A DNA stretch of 64,000 bases, from assembly GCA_964242735.1 (NCBI GenBank), contig CAXTAK010000001.1, positions 310,001 to 374,000 of the forward strand, read 5' to 3'. This stretch comes from CADCUY01 sp964242735 (GTDB taxonomy: Bacteria; Actinomycetota; Actinomycetes; Actinomycetales; Quadrisphaeraceae). The position numbers were made by a program, and so were the translations under genes. The stretch's first letter is position 1. Every line of letters starts with the position of its first letter. The notes below the pieces were generated by a model. The model saw nothing but the letters and a program-made list of their open reading frames with translations, did not search any database and had not been told where the DNA came from. Positions 44,442-53,853 of this stretch are shown here, one piece after another.

Positions 44442-44489
44442 CCGTGGCCCCCGCGCCTCGTCCTCGAGGACGAGGCGCGGGGGCCACGG
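44442..44489. repeat. 48-base perfect palindrome in a divergent gap
   Basis: Two 24-base arms, the left beginning CCGTGGCCCCCGCGCC, are perfectly complementary with no spacer, giving a very stable hairpin. It has the look of a bidirectional terminator but lies between two divergent starts (44389 and 44536), where a terminator would sit in both leaders or between both promoters. Confidence 0.8.
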
Positions 44490-44535
44490 TCGCCCACGGC
44501 CCCTCGGACGCCGTGCCGGCGTCTACCGTCGGGGC

Positions 44536-45738
44536 GTGAGGGGTGTCGTGGGCCGGCCGTGGGCACCGCGGGGGCTGGCAGCCGGCACGCTGGTGGTGGA
44601 CGGTGCGGTGGCAGCAGCCCTGGGCGCCGTGGTCGCCGCGAGCAGCCTCGCCCGGCCGACCGCACCGGTGGTCCTGCTCCTGCTCGCGGCCTCGGCGCTG
44701 GCGTGGCGACGCGCCCACCCCACCGGGTCCGCGGTGGTCGTCACGGCGGTGGTCCTCGCCGCGTGGTGGTCGGTGCTCGGCGCTGGCGACGATCGGCAGG
44801 TGGGATGGGTGCTGGTCACGGGGGGCTCGCTCCTCGCGCTGACCGTCGTCAGCGTCGCCGACCACGCACCGCGCTGGCTCGCCTGGTCCGCCCTGCCGGT
44901 CTCGATGGCCCTGGCGGTCCTGGCCGGCGCCGCGCTGTCCGGTCTGGCCCTCACCCCGGTGCTCCTGGCAGCGGTGACCGTCGCCCTGTCCGCCTGGACG
45001 TGGGGGCAGTGGCGCCACAGCCAGCGCGGCTTCGCGGCAGCCCTGCTCGAGCGGGCGCAGCACGCCGAGCACGAGCGCGACCAGCGGGCTCAGCTGCTCC
45101 TCGCCCAGGAGCGGGCGGACCTCGCCCGTGAGCTGCACGACGTCGTGGCGCACTCGCTGGTGGTGATGACCGCTCAGGCCGATGGTGCGCGCTTCGTCCA
45201 GGAGACCTCCCCCCGGGCGACGGCGGAGGCACTGAGCACCATCGCCGACACCGGCCGCTCGGCGATGCGGGACATGCAGGGCCTCCTGGACGTGCTGACC
45301 GGTGGTGGCGCCGGTCCGCGGGCGGTCCTGGTCCCGCAGCCGCAGGTCGCCGACCTGACCGCCCTGGTGGAGGCCGTGCGCTCCGGTGGTCTGCCCGTGC
45401 GCCTGCACGTGGGGGGCCAGGCGCGCGAGCTGTCGCCCGGCGGCCAGCTCGCGGTCTTCCGCCTGGTGCAGGAGGCGTTGACCAACGCGCTCCGGCACGC
45501 CGGCGCGGGTGCGACCGCCGACGTCACGCTCGCCTGGTCCGATGACGCCGTGGACGTGTGCGTGCGCGACGACGGCCCGGGGACCGCCGCGCAGGGTCAC
45601 GGCTCGGGCCGGGGGTTGGCGGGGATGCGCCACCGCGTGGAGCGGCTCGGCGGCTCCGTCAGCGCGGGCCCGCGGCCCGACGGCGGCTTCGAGGTCCGGG
45701 CCCACGTGCCCGTGCCCACCGCGGCACCCACGTGGTGA
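44536..45738 (+). CDS. Sensor histidine kinase, NarL-type (HisKA_3)
   Basis: Encodes 400 residues from the GTG at 44536. Four to five TM segments (about 15-155) are followed by a short coiled segment (LERAQHAEHERDQRAQLLLA), then the HisKA_3 motif ERADLARELHDVVAHSL with phospho-acceptor His201. The N box is FRLVQEALTNALRHAG and the G box GRGLAGMRHRVERLGG. The start may be leaderless: TACCGT ends six bases before the GTG and no ribosome-binding site is seen. Coupled by a four-base overlap to the response-regulator gene and likely to control the adjacent ABC exporter. Confidence 0.92.
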   Translation: MRGVVGRPWAPRGLAAGTLVVDGAVAAALGAVVAASSLARPTAPVVLLLLAASALAWRRAHPTGSAVVVTAVVLAAWWSVLGAGDDRQVGWVLVTGGSLLALTVVSVADHAPRWLAWSALPVSMALAVLAGAALSGLALTPVLLAAVTVALSAWTWGQWRHSQRGFAAALLERAQHAEHERDQRAQLLLAQERADLARELHDVVAHSLVVMTAQADGARFVQETSPRATAEALSTIADTGRSAMRDMQGLLDVLTGGGAGPRAVLVPQPQVADLTALVEAVRSGGLPVRLHVGGQARELSPGGQLAVFRLVQEALTNALRHAGAGATADVTLAWSDDAVDVCVRDDGPGTAAQGHGSGRGLAGMRHRVERLGGSVSAGPRPDGGFEVRAHVPVPTAAPTW

Positions 45739-46469
45739 GCGCCCCGGGTGCGCCCGGGCCGTCGCGGGCACCGCCGATCCGGGTCTTCCTCGTCGACGAC
45801 CAGGCGCTGGTGCGGGCCGGCTTCCGGATGGTCCTGGACTCGCAGCCGGACCTGACGGTGGTCGGGGAGGCCGGCGACGGCGGTGAGGCGGTGCGTGCCC
45901 TGGCCACCGTCGAGGCCGACGTGGTGCTCATGGACGTGCGGATGCCCGGCATGGACGGGCTGGAAGCCACCCGGCGCCTGCTGGGCGCGGGGGCTCGGGC
46001 ACACCGCCCCGGCGGGCGGGGCCTGAAGGTGGTGGTGCTGACCACGTTCGACCTGGACGAGCACGCCCTGCCCGCGCTCCAGGCGGGCGCCAGCGGCTTC
46101 CTGCTCAAGAGCAGCCGTCCCGAGGACCTGATCGAGGCCGTCCGCACCGTGCACCGGGGCGACGCCGTCATCGCCCCGAGCACCACCAGGCGCCTGCTCG
46201 AGCACCTGGTTCCGGCGACGGTGAGCCAGCGGGGGAGGGAGCTGCACGCGCTCGTGCAGCAGCTCACCGGCCGGGAGCGAGAGGTCCTGCTCCTCATGGC
46301 CCGGGGCATGTCCAACGCCGAGGTCGCCCGGGAGCTGTTCGTCTCCACCACGACCGTCAAGACCCACGTGGCCAGCATCCTCGCCAAGCTCGGCGCGCGG
46401 GACCGCGTCCAGGCGGTCATCACCGCTCACGAGGCCGGGGTCGCCGGGACGGGGGCTCCCGGTCCCTGA
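45735..46469 (+). CDS. Response regulator, NarL/LuxR type
   Basis: Encodes 244 residues from a GTG overlapping the kinase stop. The receiver domain has DD at 21-22, phospho-acceptor Asp67 in VVLMDVRMPGMDG, VVVLTTFDLDE and FLLKSSRPEDL. An insertion of about ten residues (GAGARAHRPGGRG) precedes beta-4. The HTH reads LTGREREVLLLMARGMSNAE-VARELFVS, then TVKTHVASILAKLGARDR. Cognate partner of the kinase encoded upstream. Confidence 0.94.
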   Translation: MSAPGAPGPSRAPPIRVFLVDDQALVRAGFRMVLDSQPDLTVVGEAGDGGEAVRALATVEADVVLMDVRMPGMDGLEATRRLLGAGARAHRPGGRGLKVVVLTTFDLDEHALPALQAGASGFLLKSSRPEDLIEAVRTVHRGDAVIAPSTTRRLLEHLVPATVSQRGRELHALVQQLTGREREVLLLMARGMSNAEVARELFVSTTTVKTHVASILAKLGARDRVQAVITAHEAGVAGTGAPGP

Positions 46470-46532
46470 CGGGCGCACCGCTCGGCCCACGTGCCCGACC
46501 GGGGTGGAGCTCGCGCTGTCCGCCCTGGCCGG

Positions 46533-47351
46533 TCAGGAGGCCACGGCCACCACGCGCCCGGACAGGCGCGTCATGGTCTGGCGGGGCAAGAGGCGGTGGG
46601 CGGCGCTGTTGAGCCGGTTGCCCAGACCGGGGACGACGACGGCGCGGGAGCCGGCGAGGGCGCCCAGGGCGGTGGCGACGACCACCTGCGGGCTCTGTCG
46701 CCCTCGGGTGAGGAACTCGGCACCGGTGGTGGTGAAGAACGCCGTCTCGGTCGCGCCGGGGCACAGGGCCAGCACGCGCACGCCGCTGGTGCGCGTCTCG
46801 GCCCACAGCGCCTCGGTGAAGGACAGGACGAAGGCCTTGGTCGCGCCGTACACCGCCATCGAGGGCACGGGCTGGAACGCCGCGGTCGACGCGACGTTGA
46901 CGACCGCGCCGCGGCCAGCGCCGTCCTCGGCGGCGAGCATGGCCGGGAGGAAGCGGGCCGTCAGGTCCACGGGGGTGGCGCAGTTGAGCTGGATCTGACG
47001 GGCCAGGGCGGCCGGGTCCTCGTGGACGAAGGAGTCGTGGGAGCCGACGCCGGCGTTGTTCACCAGGACGTCGACGACGATGCCCCGCTCAGCGGCGAAG
47101 GCGGCCACCGCCTCGCCGGATCCGGCCACGGACAGGTCGGTGGCGAGGACGTCGATCCGGCGCTCGGGGTGGGCGGCGATCAGCTCGGTGCGCAGGCTCG
47201 CGAGCCGCCCCTCGCGGCGAGCGACGAGGAGCAGGTCGTGCCCCTGCGCGGCGAGCTGGCGGGCGAACTGCTCGCCGATGCCGCTGCTGGCCCCGGTGAC
47301 CAGAGCGGTGCCCGGGACGGTCCTGGGTGCGGTGCGGGTGCGGTCGGCCAT
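46533..47351 (-). CDS. SDR-family oxidoreductase (YqjQ/DltE-like)
   Basis: Encodes 272 residues from the ATG at 47351, which follows GGAGG at the right distance; the earlier in-frame ATG at 47363 lies at the edge of a palindrome. It has TALVTGASSGIGEQFARQLA, LLLVARREGRLASL, VLVNNAGVGSHDSFVHED, VVNVASTAAFQPVPSM, YGATKAFVLSFTEALW and LCPGATETAFF. This fits the small SDR group acting on short-chain or lipid substrates. A near-perfect 20-base palindrome directly upstream indicates regulation by an unlinked TetR-like protein. Confidence 0.92.
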   Translation of the reverse strand: MADRTRTAPRTVPGTALVTGASSGIGEQFARQLAAQGHDLLLVARREGRLASLRTELIAAHPERRIDVLATDLSVAGSGEAVAAFAAERGIVVDVLVNNAGVGSHDSFVHEDPAALARQIQLNCATPVDLTARFLPAMLAAEDGAGRGAVVNVASTAAFQPVPSMAVYGATKAFVLSFTEALWAETRTSGVRVLALCPGATETAFFTTTGAEFLTRGRQSPQVVVATALGALAGSRAVVVPGLGNRLNSAAHRLLPRQTMTRLSGRVVAVAS

Positions 47352-47363
47352 GAGGTCCTCCAT

Positions 47364-47383
47364 CGTCTTACAGCTGTTAGACG
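47364..47383. promoter_or_regulatory. Palindromic operator before the SDR gene
   Basis: Ten-base arms CGTCTTACAG and CTGTTAGACG are complementary at nine positions with no spacer. The site overlaps the first possible start codon of the SDR gene and lies 13 bases upstream of the chosen one. No adjacent gene encodes a TetR protein, so the regulator is elsewhere. Confidence 0.55.
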
Positions 47384-47409
47384 AAGGTAGCACGCGAGGA
47401 CACCACCCG

Positions 47410-48501
47410 TCAGGCCAGCTCCCGGGGCGGCTCGCCCCGGGTCTCGGGCTCGCGGTCGTCCTGCAGGTCCCAGCCGACGACGCGGTACGCGAGGCCGCGG
47501 TGCCCTCGGGTGGCGAGGACGGCGATGCCCGAGGTGACTGCCAGCACCGCCGCCACGGAACCGGCGAGGGCGTCCGTCGAGGCGCTCAGGAGCAGGTAGC
47601 CACCGATGCCGAGCAGCCACCGCAGCGCAGCCGCCGGCAGGGGCACCGACCCGCGCGGCCGCAGTCGCACCACCGTCTCGCCCACCGTCCGGCGCGTCTT
47701 GACCACCCAGGCGAGCAGGACCAGGGCCGGCACCAGGGAGGTGAGCGCCGCACGCACCAGCGCATCGCCTCCCGGCCGCACGGCGGTGCCCGTGGCGGCG
47801 ACCAGCACGGTGTAGACGACGGTGAGCACCTGACCCGTGCCGATCCCGAACGCGCCGTCGCAGAGCATGCCGAGCAGCCGGCGCCCGGCGGTGACCGGCC
47901 GTGGCCGGTCCGGGTCGGGCAGTCGTTGACCGGGCACCAGGCGCAGCACCGGTGCTGCCAGCGCACCCAGCAGCGCCCCGGCGGTGTTGACGATCAGGTC
48001 GTCGACGTCGAAGAGCCGGTAGGAGCAGGGGAAGGCGGACCACACCCCCGTCAGCTGGGTGACCTCCACCAGCAGCGACACCGCCAGACCGACGGTCGCG
48101 GTGACGACGACGCCGCGACGCCCGAGGTACCGCACGAACATCCCCAGCGGCACGAACAGTGCGGCGTTGAACACCACCTGCTGCACAGCGGGGTTGCGAG
48201 GCAGCCCCGAGGGACCGCCGCGGTCCTCCCTGGCGATGTCGGTCAGGAACTGCCCGGGTCGCAGCTGCGTCCCGGAGCCGCCGCCGGTGCAGAACCCCGC
48301 AGTGACCTCGGGCAGCGGCAGCACCGTGTAGGAGACCAGCGCCAGGGCGTAGACCAGCACCGCGGAGCTGAGCACCACCGGACCGACGCCGAGCTCGCCA
48401 CGTCGGCGGAACTGGACGGCCACGAAGGGCACGAACAGGGCCAGAGCCACGAGCACCCCGCCGAAGACGGCGGCGAACGCCGGGAGCAGCTGCCCGCTCA
48501 C
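47410..48501 (-). CDS. VanZ-RDD fusion membrane protein
   Basis: Encodes 363 residues from the GTG at 48501. The N-terminal half is VanZ-like: YTVLPLPEVTAGFC, FNAALFVPLGMFVRYLGRRG, SLLVEVTQLTG and RLFDVDDLIVNTAGALLGAL. The second half resembles an RDD domain, with TAGRRLLGMLCDGAFGIGTG, then VVKTRRTVGETVVRLRPRGS. About nine TM segments in total. VanZ of the glycopeptide-resistance cluster gives low-level teicoplanin resistance, but most VanZ-like proteins have unknown roles in the envelope. No van genes are nearby. Confidence 0.85.
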   Translation of the reverse strand: MSGQLLPAFAAVFGGVLVALALFVPFVAVQFRRRGELGVGPVVLSSAVLVYALALVSYTVLPLPEVTAGFCTGGGSGTQLRPGQFLTDIAREDRGGPSGLPRNPAVQQVVFNAALFVPLGMFVRYLGRRGVVVTATVGLAVSLLVEVTQLTGVWSAFPCSYRLFDVDDLIVNTAGALLGALAAPVLRLVPGQRLPDPDRPRPVTAGRRLLGMLCDGAFGIGTGQVLTVVYTVLVAATGTAVRPGGDALVRAALTSLVPALVLLAWVVKTRRTVGETVVRLRPRGSVPLPAAALRWLLGIGGYLLLSASTDALAGSVAAVLAVTSGIAVLATRGHRGLAYRVVGWDLQDDREPETRGEPPRELA

Positions 48502-48526
48502 GGCGATCCCCCCTCTCCGCGGGACC

Positions 48527-50185
48527 TCACCCGGGCGGCGACGCGCGCACGAGCTCGGCGGCGCGTTCGGCGATGGCGAGGGTGGCTGCCTGGGTGTTCC
48601 CCCGCGGGATCGTGGGCATGACCGACGCGTCGACCACGTGGAGGCCGTCGATGCCGTGCACCCGCAGGTCGGGCCCCACCACGGACCGGGCGTCGCCACC
48701 CATCCGCGCCGTGCCGACCGGGTGGTAGTAGCTGCCCAGGCCGGCGTCGATGGCGGCGTCGAGCACCTCGTCGGTCGCGTCGACGGGGAGCGGCGGCGCC
48801 GCGACGAAGGACCGCAGCGCGGGAGCGGCCAGGTGCCCGAGCGCCAGGCGCATCCCGGCGCGCAGGCGCACGCGGTCCGTGGCGTCGCTCAGGTACCCGG
48901 GGTCGACGCTGGGGGCGTCGGAGGCCTCAGCCGAGCGCAGGCGCACCCGCCCGCGGCTGCGCGGGCTGAGCAGTGCCACCAGGTACAGCAGGGTGCCCCC
49001 GGGCGGCACACCCGGTGAGCCGTCGCCCAGCAGCAGCGTGCACAGGTGCGTGTCGGGGGCGGGGGGACCCGGGGGGACCGGATCGTCCAGCGCCAGGGCC
49101 GCCACGGACTGGCCCAGCCCGGACAGCGGCCCGCGACGCAGCAGCCGGTACGCCTGCACGGGGTCCCGGCCCGGGGCGCCGTGCGGAGCCGGCGCCTCCC
49201 GGAGGGGCTGGAGGAGGGAGACCGCGGGGTGGTCGTGGAGGTTCTCACCGACGCCCGGGACGTCGCGCACCACCGGGATGCCGTGCTCCCGCAGGTGCTC
49301 CGCCGGGCCGAGGCCGGAGAGCATGAGCAGCTGGGGCGTGCGCAGCGCGCCGGCGGCGAGGACCACCGAGCGCCGGGCCCGCACCACGGCCCCGCCCTGG
49401 AGGTCGCTGCCGGTGCGTTGGACGCCGACGGCGCGCCCCCCCTCGATGACGACGCGCTCGACCGGTGCGCCGGTGACGACGGTGAGGTTGGGCCGCGACG
49501 CCGCGGGGCGCAGGTAGCCGTCGACGACGCTGTGCCTGGCGCCGTCGCGGATGGTGCTGTGCGGCAGGCCGATGCCCACGCGTCGACGCCCGTTGAGGTC
49601 CTCGACCACCGGCCAGCCCTGCTCCAGGCCGCCCTCGAGCAGCGCGAGCGAGATCGGGTGGACGTCGCGCGGTGTGGAGACGGCCATCGGGCCGCCCGCC
49701 CCGTGGAACGCGCTAGCGCCGAGCTCGTGGTCCTCCAGCCGGCGCAGGAGGGCCTGCACGTCGGTCCAGCCCCAGCCCGCGGCTCCCTGGTCGACCCACC
49801 CGTCGTAGTCCCCCGGGTGGCCGTGGAACCACCACATCGCGTTGACGGCGCTGCCCCCGCCCAGGCCCCTGCCCGTGACCAGGGCGACGGGCCGGCCACC
49901 GATCGCCTCCTGGGGGGTGGTGGTGTCGGTGAAGGTGGACTCCCCGCCCCCCCACAGGCGCGGCGCTGCCCCGGGGATCGCGATGTCCGGCTGGTCGTTG
50001 CCGCCGCCCGCCTCGAGGAGCAGCACGGTGCGGTCCGGGTCCTCGCTCAGCCTCGCGGCCAGGACGCACCCCGCCGCGCCGGCGCCCACGACGACGTGGT
50101 CGACCTCCAGCGGGCCCCCTCCCCGTGTCGTGCCCGAGCCGTCCGCTGCGCCTCCACCGTCTGCCACGGTCCCAGACAACGCCAT
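48527..50185 (-). CDS. GMC-family FAD-dependent oxidoreductase
   Basis: Encodes 552 residues from the ATG at 50185; a TTG at 50197 would add four residues. The FAD-binding motif is VDHVVVGAGAAGCVLAARLS with LLLEAGG. GMC signature 1 is GRGLGGGSAVNAMWWFHGHP, and signature 2 is VVLAAGALRTPQLLMLSGLG. The active-site His is in YYHPVGTARMGGDARSVV and the C-terminal GNTQAATLAIAERAAELV closes the FAD site. Members oxidise alcohols, including choline and glycol ethers. An inverted repeat in the gap to the divergent MFS gene suggests shared control. Confidence 0.93.
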   Translation of the reverse strand: MALSGTVADGGGAADGSGTTRGGGPLEVDHVVVGAGAAGCVLAARLSEDPDRTVLLLEAGGGNDQPDIAIPGAAPRLWGGGESTFTDTTTPQEAIGGRPVALVTGRGLGGGSAVNAMWWFHGHPGDYDGWVDQGAAGWGWTDVQALLRRLEDHELGASAFHGAGGPMAVSTPRDVHPISLALLEGGLEQGWPVVEDLNGRRRVGIGLPHSTIRDGARHSVVDGYLRPAASRPNLTVVTGAPVERVVIEGGRAVGVQRTGSDLQGGAVVRARRSVVLAAGALRTPQLLMLSGLGPAEHLREHGIPVVRDVPGVGENLHDHPAVSLLQPLREAPAPHGAPGRDPVQAYRLLRRGPLSGLGQSVAALALDDPVPPGPPAPDTHLCTLLLGDGSPGVPPGGTLLYLVALLSPRSRGRVRLRSAEASDAPSVDPGYLSDATDRVRLRAGMRLALGHLAAPALRSFVAAPPLPVDATDEVLDAAIDAGLGSYYHPVGTARMGGDARSVVGPDLRVHGIDGLHVVDASVMPTIPRGNTQAATLAIAERAAELVRASPPG

Positions 50186-50193
50186 CGGGCCGC

Positions 50194-50230
50194 TCAAGGG
50201 AAGCCGGGGCGCCCCGGGCCGCTCCCTTGA
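50194..50230. promoter_or_regulatory. Inverted repeat between GMC oxidoreductase and MFS genes
   Basis: TCAAGGGA (50194-50201) and TCCCTTGA (50223-50230) are perfect complements, with an internal GGGGCGCCCC palindrome between. Its place just upstream of the GMC start and within the divergent gap fits a regulatory site controlling both genes. Confidence 0.5.
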
Positions 50231-50297
50231 TCACGACGAGGATCTGCGGTTCGATCGTCCGGTGGTCAGCCCGGGGCAGGGCGGCGACCCGCACGCG

Positions 50298-51452
50298 ATG
50301 GGCCGTGTGTGGTTGCTGGCCTTCGGCTCCTTCGCCGTCGGCACGGGGCTCTTCGCCCTCGGTGGTGTGCTGCCCTCCCTGTCCGAGGACCTCGGGGTGA
50401 CCCAGTCGGCAGCCGGGCAGTCCGTCACCGTCTTCGCGTTGACCTACGCCGTCACGGCGCCCCTGGCAGCGTCCGTGACCGGTCGGTGGCCCACCCGGGC
50501 GGTGCTCCTGGTCTCCCTCGGTGTCTTCACCGTCGGCAACGCCCTCACCGCGGTGGCAAGCGACCTGACCCTGCTGTTCCTCAGCCGGGTCGTCGCTGCA
50601 GTCGGTGCCGCCACCTTCAGCCCCGCCGCGTACGGAGCCGCGGCAGCGATCGTGGCGGCGTCCAGCCGGGGCAGGGCCCTGGCGATCGTCAGCAGCGGGC
50701 TGACCGGGGCCCTGGCGGTGGGGGTCCCGCTGGGGGTGGTGCTGTCCCGCGACGGGACCTGGCGCAGCGCCGTGGTCCTGGTCGCCGTCCTCGGCCTCGC
50801 CGCCATCGTCGTCATCGCCGTGGGCGTGCGCCGCCTGCCTCCCGCACCGAGGACGTCGCTCGCCGGTGCCCTCCACATCCTCCGGAGCGGTTCCGTGCTC
50901 GTGGTGCTGCTCATCACCGTGCTGGCGGTGTCGGCGGGCATGAGCGCCTACACCTACATCGCGAGCGTCCTGGACGCCACCGTCGCGCCCACCAGCGGGC
51001 AGTACCTCCTCCTGCTGGTGATCTACGGCGTCGGGGCGTTCGCCGGCTCGCTCGCGATCGGTCCGCTGACCGACCGCTTCGGGGCGGACAGGGCCGTGCT
51101 CTGGTCCGTCGCGGCACTGGTCCTCGCGCTGGCCCTCGTCCCGTTCGTGCGTCCCGTCGCGGCGGCTGCCGTCCTCGTCCTGTTCTGGGGTGCCGCGTTC
51201 ACCGCGCCCACACCACCGCAGCAGGTCCGGCTCCTCACGCTCGTCCCGCACGACGCGACCGAGGTCGTCAGCTTCAACGCCTCGGGCGTCTACCTCGGCC
51301 AGGGCCTCGGCGCCGCCCTCGGTGGCCTGGCACTGTCCGGCGGGCTGGCGCCGCGCGAGCTGCCGGTGCTGGCGGCCGTGCTGGCGCTGGTCGCGCTCGT
51401 CGTGCACCTGGCCGCCGTCCGCAGAGCCACTCGGGGGGCAGGCACCGCATGA
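50298..51452 (+). CDS. MFS transporter
   Basis: Encodes 384 residues from the ATG at 50298; a GTG at 50262 is possible. Twelve TM segments open with VWLLAFGSFAVGTGLFALGG. GRWPTRAVLLVSLGVFTVGN is the loop 2-3 region and VIYGVGAFAGSLAIGPLTDR FGADR the equivalent in the second half. It belongs to the drug-efflux DHA1 group (AraJ/CynX-like). Divergent from the GMC gene with a shared inverted repeat. Its stop overlaps the start of a decayed hydrolase gene (ATGA). Confidence 0.9.
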   Translation: MGRVWLLAFGSFAVGTGLFALGGVLPSLSEDLGVTQSAAGQSVTVFALTYAVTAPLAASVTGRWPTRAVLLVSLGVFTVGNALTAVASDLTLLFLSRVVAAVGAATFSPAAYGAAAAIVAASSRGRALAIVSSGLTGALAVGVPLGVVLSRDGTWRSAVVLVAVLGLAAIVVIAVGVRRLPPAPRTSLAGALHILRSGSVLVVLLITVLAVSAGMSAYTYIASVLDATVAPTSGQYLLLLVIYGVGAFAGSLAIGPLTDRFGADRAVLWSVAALVLALALVPFVRPVAAAAVLVLFWGAAFTAPTPPQQVRLLTLVPHDATEVVSFNASGVYLGQGLGAALGGLALSGGLAPRELPVLAAVLALVALVVHLAAVRRATRGAGTA

Positions 51453-51769
51453 GGCTCAGCAGACCGGTCGAGGGGTTCCGCCTGGCGCACCAGCACCCTC
51501 CGGGCCCCGTGGTCGCGGGCCCCGTGGTCGCTGGCTACGACATCGGGATCCGGGTCGCGCAGCAGCTCGCCGCCGACCGTCCCGACCTCGTCGGCGCGCT
51601 GGTGCTGTGCCCACCGCTGCCCGGGGCGGGGCGCCGCGTGGTGGACCCGGCCGGCTCGACGAGCTCCTCAGCAGGGTCGACCTGGCCCGTGCCCCGTGCC
51701 GGGCACCTCGTGCCGCTCGAGGCCCCCGACGCCTTCGCTGCAGCGGTCGACCCGGCCGTCGCCCGGTAG
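51449..51769 (+). pseudogene. Internally deleted alpha/beta hydrolase gene
   Basis: A 106-codon frame coupled to the MFS gene carries the nucleophile-elbow region GPVVAGYDIGIRVAQQLAAD RPDLVGALVLCPPLPG of an epoxide-hydrolase-like enzyme. It then jumps to a C-terminal piece, RAGHLVPLEAPDAFAAAVDP, containing the catalytic His. The N-terminal oxyanion-loop part and the whole cap domain are absent; a real enzyme would need about 280 residues. The frame is still open, so a small product might be made, but it cannot fold as a hydrolase. Confidence 0.6.
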
Positions 51770-51859
51770 CACGCCGGCAGCGTGGTCTTCGGCCCTGCGG
51801 TGCCTCCACCCGCGCCCTCCACCCCGGGTCGTGCCGGGACGGAGCGATGCTCGTCCGCC

Positions 51860-53142
51860 CTACAGGCCTCCGCGCAGGGCGGCGATGGGCTCGATGCGGG
51901 CGGCCTTCACGGCCGGGTAGGTGCCGGCCACGAGGCCGATGAGCCCGCCGAGCAGCGCCGAGCCGATGGCGGTGGTGGTGCTCAGGACGGGCGTCCACTG
52001 CTGCACCAGGGAGACCACGACCACCACGACGACGCCCAGGGAAGCGCCGGTCAGTCCGCCGAGGAGCCCGATGACCACGGACTCGACGACGAACTGACGG
52101 GCGATCTGCCGCCTGGTCGCGCCCATGGCGCGGCGCAGCCCGATCTCCCCGACCCGCTCCATCACCGAGAGCAGGGTGACGTTGGCGATGCCGAGCCCTC
52201 CGACGAGCAGGGCGACGGCGCCCAGGGCGAGGAACGTGGCGTTCAGGTCGGCCTGGATGTCATCCCGGGCCGGTGACTGGTCCGGCGGCGCCTCGACCTC
52301 GAAGCCGGAGGGGTCCTCGGGGTCGAGGGCGACGGGTGCCTGCCGGGCGACCAGGGAGCCGGCTCCCACCTCGATGCGGGCGTGCAGCTCGTCGGGGGCG
52401 GGGAGCCCGAAGTCGGCCCGGGCGGTGCCCATCGGCAGCAGGACCGCGTCGAGGAGGTCGGTGCGCCGCTGGGGGCCGCCCACGATCCCCACGACGGTGT
52501 AGGGCACCTCGCCGATGAACACCGAGGGCTGGCGGTCGACCCGGCTGACCCCTAGGCGCTCCGCGGCGCGGGCGCCGACCACGGCCACCCGGTCCGCGCG
52601 CGCGTCGTGGCCGGCGTCGAAGGCGCGACCGGTGACGATCTCGGCGCGCACGGCGCCCAGCAGGCCGGGTGAGCCCGCGAGGACGGGCGTGGGCACCCCC
52701 TCGAGCGCAGAGGGATCGTTGACGAGGACGGCCGTGACCGCCGCCGCGCCCGTGGCGACCACGGCGACGGTGCCGGCGTCCTCGACGCCGGCCAGCCGCC
52801 CGACCCGCTCCTCCGCGTCCCACGGCAGGACGGCCGTCGGGCGCCCACCGCCCGGGCCCCCCGGCGCGCCCGACGGCGCGGGGCCGGCCCGGACGACGAC
52901 CTGGGTGGCGGCCACGGCGTCGAAGGAGCGCCCCACCTGTCCCGCGGAGGTCTGCGCCAGCCCGACCGTGACCACCAGCGACCCGATGCCGAGCACCGTG
53001 CCGAGGATCGTGAGCAGGAGCCGGCCGGGGCGGGCGCCGACGCTGTGGGCGCCCTCGGCGAGCAGGTCGCGGAGGTCGAACCGGTCACCGCGCGGCCGCC
53101 GCCGCACCGCCCGGTCGGCCCGGCGCAGCGGGTGGAGCCCCC

Positions 53143-53146
<4 letters not shown>
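51860..53146 (-). CDS. ABC transporter permease, MacB type
   Basis: Encodes 428 residues. TM1 (PGRLLLTILGTVLGIGSLVV) is followed by a MacB-type extracytoplasmic domain and three C-terminal TM segments. The motif SVMERVGEIGLRRAMGATRR is the FtsX-like coupling helix. C-terminal end PAVKAARIEPIAALRGGL is diagnostic of MacB-like permeases. It is the last gene of a four-gene coupled operon with ATPase, adaptor and lipoprotein genes. Confidence 0.93.
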
Positions 53147-53849
<703 letters not shown>

Positions 53850-53853
<4 letters not shown>

